Shown here piece by piece: positions 58,624 through 64,000 of a stretch of 64,000 nt of DNA. Source of the DNA: Apiospora phragmitis. Lineage: Eukaryota; Ascomycota; Sordariomycetes; Amphisphaeriales; Apiosporaceae. Within the stretch, counting starts at the first letter, position 1. The number at the start of each line of letters is the position of its first letter. Below the pieces are notes generated by a model, which saw nothing but the letters and a program-made list of their open reading frames with translations, did not search any database and was not told where the DNA came from. A program made the position numbers and the translations under genes. The DNA lies in contig JAQQWL010000009.1 of the NCBI GenBank assembly GCA_038363925.1, positions 3,286,001-3,350,000 on the forward strand. Reading direction: 5' to 3'.

Positions 58624-59686
58624 ATGAAGGCATCTTTCATCCTCGCATCCGCAGCTCTTGCTGCTGCTCAGGGTAGTTTCCCCGGCGTCCCTGACTGCGC
58701 TGTAAGTCTCCCACGCCCCCATGCATCCCACGTTGACCCGCCGACATTGACCTAACCCTCCCAAACAGGTCGGCTGTATTAGAGATGCCCTCCCCAAGGT
58801 CGGTTGTGGTCTAGACGACAAGGCCTGCCAATGCAACTCTGACACCAAGTCCCGCATCACCCCCATCATCACCCCCTGCATGTTCGGCTCTTGCTCCATG
58901 AGGGACCTCTTGAAGGCGCAAAAGGCCGGCGACGCACACTGCAAGAGACTGGGCTACAGGTCCGTTGCTGCCCGTGGCGAAGACTTCTACGGCCTGCCTC
59001 AATGCGCTGTAAGTTAACTTACCCCCAGCGTACACACACATCCCGGAACCGCCCTGGGATCCTGGTACTAACCTCGCCTCGCCCGCAAACAGATTCCCTG
59101 TATCAAGGAGTCCCTGCCTAAGGTTGGCTGCACTGTAGGCGACATGGCCTGCCAGTGCAACGATGACAAGCAGGCGGCCCTGACCCCCATCGTTGCTCCC
59201 TGCATGCTCAGCTCTTGCACGTCCGCTGAGCTCTCGCAGGCCTTAGAGGCCGGCGTGGAACAATGCGACGCCTGGGCCAGCCAGCCGACCAATGCCCCCG
59301 AAACCACCAAGGCTCCCGAGTCTACCAAGGCCAAGGAGACTAGCAAGGTCCCCGAGAGCACCAAAGCTGAGGAGACCACCAAGGTTGTCGAGAGTACCAA
59401 GGCCGCCGAGGAAACCACCAAGGCTGCCGAGACCACCTCGTGCGATACCACCGCCAACGGATCCTCCAAGCCTACCGAGACGCCCGCTCCCTACCCCACT
59501 ACGACCATCTCGGCCAGCGTAGCTGTCGTGACTAGCAAGGAGACGGCGACGGCCAGCGGCCACGGTGCGATCCCGACCACGACCACTCCTTCGTATGTGC
59601 CCGTCGCTGCCGCGGCCACCCAGGGTGTCGCGAAGCTTGTCGGCGGAGTTTTGGCTGGTGCTGTCGGTATTGTCGCCGCTCTGTAA
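58624..59686 (+). CDS. GPI-anchored protein with two tandem CFEM domains
   Basis: The exons 58624-58701, 58769-59008 and 59093-59686 join in phase 0 to 303 residues. A signal peptide (MKASFILASAALAAAQG) precedes two CFEM domains of similar pattern: CIRDALPKVGCGLDDKACQC and CIKESLPKVGCTVGDMACQC, each completed by PCM...SC and a last Cys. Each domain starts at an exon border, suggesting exon duplication. A Thr/Lys/Glu-rich stalk of ESTKA-like repeats and a hydrophobic C terminus (LVGGVLAGAVGIVAAL) for a GPI anchor follow. CFEM proteins sit in the cell wall and can bind heme or act as effectors. Here CQCN follows the Asp position used for heme in some members (GLDDKAC / TVGDMAC). The gene is intact. 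Confidence 0.93.
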
Positions 59687-60074
59687 GTGGACGAAAGTCC
59701 ATGGTCAGAACCTGTTCGGGGGTCACATTCCCCGTCTCATGTTTCATGGGTTATATACGGGAGTGCCATGAGGAGTAATGGATATGGATAATATGAGATG
59801 CATACCTTCGATTCGTTTGGGCATCTATACTTTGATGCCTCCTGGTAATTTATTAGTTAGCTATTAGTTAATTCACATAGACTTTCGTTTGACACCTCGC
59901 TGAGATGATGGGCCCCGTAATGGGGACAAAAACAATACATATGATGATATGAATATGCGGTTTATTCTTTCTGGATGTCCCAGTACCACCAGCGTCGCGC
60001 GGTGTGAATAAGCGTTGGTGATGATCGTTCCGAGGATGGATGATAAGCATGGTGTAGCTGAATTTGCACCCCAA
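59687..60074. other. Short intergenic region
   Basis: This is A+T-richer sequence between the CFEM stop and the 3' end of the peroxidase pseudogene on the other strand. Nothing else was seen. Confidence 0.5.
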
Positions 60075-60850
60075 CTAGTCACCCATGTTCAGGCTCGTCA
60101 GGAAACTAGCTGATGGCGCAAAGAACGTCGTCCCCGTAAGCGCCGCCGAGTAGTCCAAGATTCGATCGTGCATGCCGGGCGGAACCTCGACGAACATGCG
60201 CTCAAGCATCTTCTCGACCACCCACAGCCGCCGCGAGTAGCCGATGAAGTAGGTGCCGAACTGGTCTGTTCCTGGCCACCCGAACGGCATGTTGTCCCGT
60301 AGAATGTCGTGCTCTTCGCCCGTCTGCTCATTCACGATGGTCGTGAGCGTCTTGTGTGCCTTGGGCTGCGCCGTCGCCGTCACGTCGTCCAGCTCCTCGT
60401 TGGTCAGCTTCGTCCGCCCGATGACGGACGCCTGTTTCTCGGTGCTGAGAGAGTTCCACCGCGCCATGTCCTGTAGGTACTTCTGCACCACGACGTATCT
60501 TCCGCCCACCGCCGCGGACGTTGCGAAGAAATCAGTATATGCCGAGGCATTGTTGCCGTTGTCACCGGGGACCAGAACGTCGGATTCCGCAACGAGCACC
60601 GATTATGGCAGCGACGCACCCACCGGGTTCGCTGTTCCGTCCACAAAGCCAAGGAGGTCTCGAGCATCGAAGTAGCGGAAGCCTACCGTCTCGTCGACGA
60701 CCTCGACCACGCGGTCGTCGCCCCTACCCAGCGAATCCAGCAGCTACCGCTCGAACTCGAAACACAGGTCCCGCCGCTCTGCGCGGATGTGAAACAGCAG
60801 GTCACCGCGCGTCGACGCTTTGCGGCGCGATGGGCACCCGGTGGCGGGCC
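60075..60850 (-). pseudogene. DyP-type peroxidase pseudogene with two nonsense codons
   Basis: The minus strand reads a dye-decolorizing peroxidase in one frame from about 60835 to the TAG at 60075-60077. Blocks are GDLLFHIRAERRDLCFEFER, VGFRYFDARDLLGFVDGTAN (the GxxDG heme motif), GGRYVVVQKYLQDM, GTYFIGYSR and FVEVPPGMHDRILDYS. It is interrupted by TAG at 60744-60746 and TAA at 60603-60605, where Gln codons are expected (CAG, CAA). The N-terminal part before 60835 is not recognisable. Both stops are C-to-T changes, as RIP or deamination would give. No frameshift is needed in the remainder. Confidence 0.8.
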
Positions 60851-61966
60851 ATCTTCTTCTGCTGCTGGCAGAGCCTAGTAGTAGACAGTGGTCGTCCTTG
60901 GCGAATTGGGATCCTTAACGGCAATGATCCGTAATCGTTTTCCTGTATCCTCGCGGCGCGACATTTTACAGATGAAGACCAAGGCGAGGAGTTAGGGCTG
61001 CTGGCGATGATAGCGAGTCTGTTGGATGCAGCGGTCCCGATGAAGCCGTAGCTTCTTCCTGGGGCCGTTATGTCTTATAGAAGATGACAGCTTCTGGAAC
61101 ATCATTACCGGAAACCTGGAATTGCTACCATGCATTAAGTGAGTTCCAGAGTTGCATCATGGTCTCCTAGGTATTCGGACTGACGAGCATATCCCCATAC
61201 CCCGCTCATGCAAGGTGCTGATAGAGTTTCCGCTGGTGGTTGTTGGACCCATCTATTTTGTTCGATACATATCCTGTCATCCATCATTGTCACAGGCTGG
61301 TCGCGCTGCTAATTAGGGTGGCCTGGGATGGCATTCGCCTAGCAAGCAGGTCGTTCGAAAGAGTGCTGCTCATAGAGCATGTAGAAAGAAGTGAGGCTTA
61401 CATCCTTGCCCAAAGCCCGAGGTGCCAGAGGTGCAGGCCACAGTGCAGGCCCCCAGTAAGCAGCCCCTCAGCGGCCCCCACAAGGTAAGGCGACCGACCT
61501 GCACTTGCCCTGTTGCCCTGTTGCCCCACGCTGCTCCACATCTATGTACCTTATCTTTAGGCGGGGAAATAGCGTTTGCTACTTCCTTCAAGTGGTTGCC
61601 TGCCCAAATGCGGCTATTGCTGCTTGTGCAGGTGAGGTGATTGGCATTGATCGCTCTCTTTTTTGGTGCAAACACATTCAACATGGCCGGCCTTCATTAT
61701 CATCTTCTCAACTGATTCTAGGGCTTGCTAGAGTACAGGAGTCATCCATTCTGAGCCCATCTCGGACAAGTCAACTCTAAGCCCCCAGTGGTTAATATAT
61801 ACATCTTCCCATACCCAACTTCCCTCTATTTCGCCGCCTGCAGCACTGAGGCCTAACATCTCCGGCCTTGAGAGCTGTGCAAACGAAGCAACCCTTTCTA
61901 GCTACATTGCTCAACCTCGATTCGTCCATCTCTACGTTAATCCTATACCGCTTTCGCCTCACTGCG
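60851..61966. other. Intergenic region, no supported gene
   Basis: The region has only short frames. A GCAGGCC-type duplicated phrase occurs near 61430-61450 (AGGTGCAGGCCACAGTGCAG). Nothing else was recognised. Confidence 0.4.
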
Positions 61967-63358
61967 ATGCGACCGGGAATTAGCGCCATGGCGCCCGTCG
62001 TGGCGAATCAGCCTGACACTGACAGTATTGCCGATGACTGGCAAGACATCACCAATGCTACTACCGACGATACTTTCTCTTTCGTCTCCTTGAGCATATC
62101 CGAAGACAGCCAAGATGAGGATGACGGTGCCTCCAAGTCTAAGACATTATCACTTTCGCCGCGCAATGCTGATGCCACCAAAGACCCTACCAAATCAAGT
62201 CCCACTTGGACATCAGATGAAGAAAGTGAGGGAGAAGAAGATCTCGAATGCCTCGGTGATGTTGATAATGCTGAGGGCAAAACAAAAAGTGCAGCAATGC
62301 CAGAGTCTACTTGGTCTTCGACTGCGTCCATGAATCAGATATTGGACGCAGACTGGAATCCGCCCTATCTCTTGAAGGTCACGACGTCGCTGGGGAAGCT
62401 CATTGGCGAAATCATGAGCGCCATCAGCTTCCATGGCAACTTCTCACCACTCGAAGGCACCAAAGAACTACGAAGCGAGTGCGGTAGAGTCCGCGACGCT
62501 CTTAAGACGCTCGAGCCCATCGTGGAAGGGTACTCGAAACACTGGGATACCCACCAGACTAGTGATTTGCCTCTAGACCCCGGACTTTACGAGTGGATGT
62601 CAAATCTCCGCATCGAGCTACTGGGGTTGCAACGCCTGCTCCAACGTCATATTGGTGAAGCCCATTCCGCATCCAGCGCCGACGACGCTTCTTGGGGTAT
62701 CTCCAAATACAAGTCTTCCCTGGTCGAGTCCAATGCTGCGATAAGCGGGTTCATTCCCATTCTGCAGGCTGATTATGACGAGTTCCACGCTGCTAACCTA
62801 CACATGGCACCGACCAATGGTTCGCCAGCGGCGGGACAGTACGAGACTCATTGGGGCCCGGGAAATGATGCATCTGTCTCGCGCTTACGGCGTGAGCTGT
62901 ATGATCTGAAGGATGAGATTGATTCCTCCCAAAGCGAGTTCTCCGCCCTCGTCCAGCGACAGGCTGCGGCTGTGGACTTAGAGACTCTGCAGAGCCTTGC
63001 CAGATCATACGCTCTTATCAAGGCGGGCCTCGGTACGATGCTATCCAATCATGCCTCGGAGTGGCTCGACTACAGTATGGCTGGTGGGATCACGTACCAC
63101 GAGTTTTGCCAACTTAACCCCGATACCATTCGGTCGCTGATCCTCCAGCTTCGCGATGTCCGCAACAGCCTCGACAGCGAACGGCGCAGTTTGATGGCCA
63201 GATATATGTACGACCCCGATTTAATACTTGACGGTCCATATGTGGAGGACAAGGAGCGCGACGTTCAGACGTTGATAGCTATCCAGGACACACTTTGCTC
63301 GTTGTTGAGAATTAAACCTCCATCCCAAGAACGAGCACCTGCAGAACCCGAAAATTGA
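61967..63358 (+). CDS. Acidic N-terminus, helical protein of unknown function
   Basis: This is a single open exon of about 463 codons from ATG 61967 (an alternative ATG in better context lies at 61988). Residues ~20-110 are acidic and Ser-rich and probably disordered. The rest is predicted helical from its heptad-like pattern, for example LRRELYDLKDEIDSSQSEFS, LETLQSLARSYALIKAGL and IRSLILQLRDVRNSLDSERR. There is no signal peptide, TM helix or known catalytic motif. I do not recognise the family. Codon use and length make it a real gene. The end segment with two leucine-rich helices could form a coiled coil. Confidence 0.72.
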   Translation: MRPGISAMAPVVANQPDTDSIADDWQDITNATTDDTFSFVSLSISEDSQDEDDGASKSKTLSLSPRNADATKDPTKSSPTWTSDEESEGEEDLECLGDVDNAEGKTKSAAMPESTWSSTASMNQILDADWNPPYLLKVTTSLGKLIGEIMSAISFHGNFSPLEGTKELRSECGRVRDALKTLEPIVEGYSKHWDTHQTSDLPLDPGLYEWMSNLRIELLGLQRLLQRHIGEAHSASSADDASWGISKYKSSLVESNAAISGFIPILQADYDEFHAANLHMAPTNGSPAAGQYETHWGPGNDASVSRLRRELYDLKDEIDSSQSEFSALVQRQAAAVDLETLQSLARSYALIKAGLGTMLSNHASEWLDYSMAGGITYHEFCQLNPDTIRSLILQLRDVRNSLDSERRSLMARYMYDPDLILDGPYVEDKERDVQTLIAIQDTLCSLLRIKPPSQERAPAEPEN

Positions 63359-63873
63359 GCCATAGTTATTACGATAATGTAGCATGATTCATTTAATCGG
63401 ATGACCTTTTATCTGCCTTCGTAGGTATGGCCTCGGTGGTCACCTGGGAATCATCCATTACAATCATGATAACGACAGGCAATGGGCAAGGTTGGAGTTA
63501 GGGTTATGTTTCATGTCCCCAAAATATAGCTCACAGTGCAGGCGCTTAATAAACTGAATGTCTTGAACGATGATGTACTGCAGTCTTTGTTCGGCTTGAG
63601 ACTGTACCTGTCAAATCGGCATCAGCAATCAGAAAGGTCAAGCTGAGCATTGATATTGTAGGATCGGGACAATCTGCTCTTTTTCCTGCTCTTCTTCTAC
63701 ATGACCCCTAGCATGTGTCTACCTCATCTCGTCTCCGACCCGAATCGCTAACCTGGGTTCTGGAGCAGTCGCTTATACATTTCTTTCCTTTGGCTTTTTT
63801 CCTTAGAGCGATACTGCATGCATACGTGCTTGGGGTTTTCATAGTCAACACCCGTTACCACCCAAACGGGGAA
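63359..63873. other. Intergenic region between two convergent genes
   Basis: This is the 3' flank of the gene ending at 63358 and of the minus-strand dehydrogenase ending at 63874. No gene or repeat was seen. Confidence 0.5.
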
Positions 63874-64000
63874 CTAGTAGTGACCCTCGACCGTCAATGT
63901 TCCTGTCTTCGTTATCATGAACTCGTTAATCGCCACGTCCTTCCCACTCTCCTTTCCAACCCCGCTATGCTTGATGCCGCCAAATGGGGCCTCGGCCGAT
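63874..64000 (-). CDS. Aldehyde dehydrogenase, succinate-semialdehyde type, C-terminal end (partial)
   Basis: The minus strand enters from the right edge with EAPFGGIKHSGVGKESGKDV, then AINEFMITKTGTLTVEGHY and a TAG at 63874-63876. This is the conserved C terminus of NAD(P)-dependent succinate-semialdehyde and related aldehyde dehydrogenases, where the PFGG.K.SG block shapes the substrate tunnel. Only the last 41 codons are inside the window, so the catalytic Cys is not seen and the substrate class is inferred from the ending alone. Confidence 0.85.
   Translation of the reverse strand, partial: SAEAPFGGIKHSGVGKESGKDVAINEFMITKTGTLTVEGHY

Overview
The window is chromosomal DNA of a filamentous ascomycete (Pezizomycotina, most likely a sordariomycete). 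The grounds are short GT-AG introns of roughly 45-70 nt with CTAAC-type branch sites, a dispersed single 5S rRNA gene, fungus-specific families (HET, CFEM, SesB-NACHT, Pth11-like receptors, highly reducing PKS with terminal reductase), and long A+T blocks whose CpA/TpG loss is the mark of repeat-induced point mutation (RIP). The species cannot be told from the sequence.

Layout. 1-4062 is a RIP-destroyed Ty3/gypsy chromovirus plus other A+T repeat. 4063-5101 is a nest of small repeats: an LTR-like end, a Pol III box module, and three copies of a 142-bp MITE enclosing a chitinase relic. 5105-12038 (minus) holds two related immunity-type genes: a SesB-like hydrolase cut off by one MITE, and a SesB-NACHT-HEAT NLR with near-identical 33-residue repeats. 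15000-15815 and 18009-18390 carry 5S-tailed repeats and a second RIP block around an RNase H gene. 18528-29305 looks like a broken secondary-metabolite cluster: a P450, a Pth11-like receptor, a second P450, a truncated trans-enoyl-reductase start, and the C-terminal part (ER0-KR-ACP-R) of a highly reducing PKS. 29306-31310 is repeat-bearing intergenic DNA with a third 5S-tailed repeat.

32082-42102 is mostly housekeeping: beta-mannosidase B, xylitol dehydrogenase, a full 5S rRNA gene, a TA-flanked MITE, C-5 sterol desaturase, and a small membrane protein. 44356-63358 holds a HET-domain gene with a stop, a multi-exon membrane protein, a surface glycoprotein, an extended SDR, a divergent TFIIB, a tandem-CFEM GPI protein, a DyP peroxidase pseudogene and an unknown acidic protein. 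The minus-strand 3' end of an aldehyde (succinate-semialdehyde-type) dehydrogenase runs off the right edge.

Two threads run through the window. One is genome defence and decay: RIP blocks, MITEs, nonsense changes of C-to-T type, and loss of most of a PKS gene. The other is a series of single-base frameshifts in at least seven unrelated genes, mostly at mononucleotide runs and mostly repaired by one extra base. That pattern fits undercalled homopolymers in the assembly better than independent gene death, so several broken genes here may be intact in the organism.
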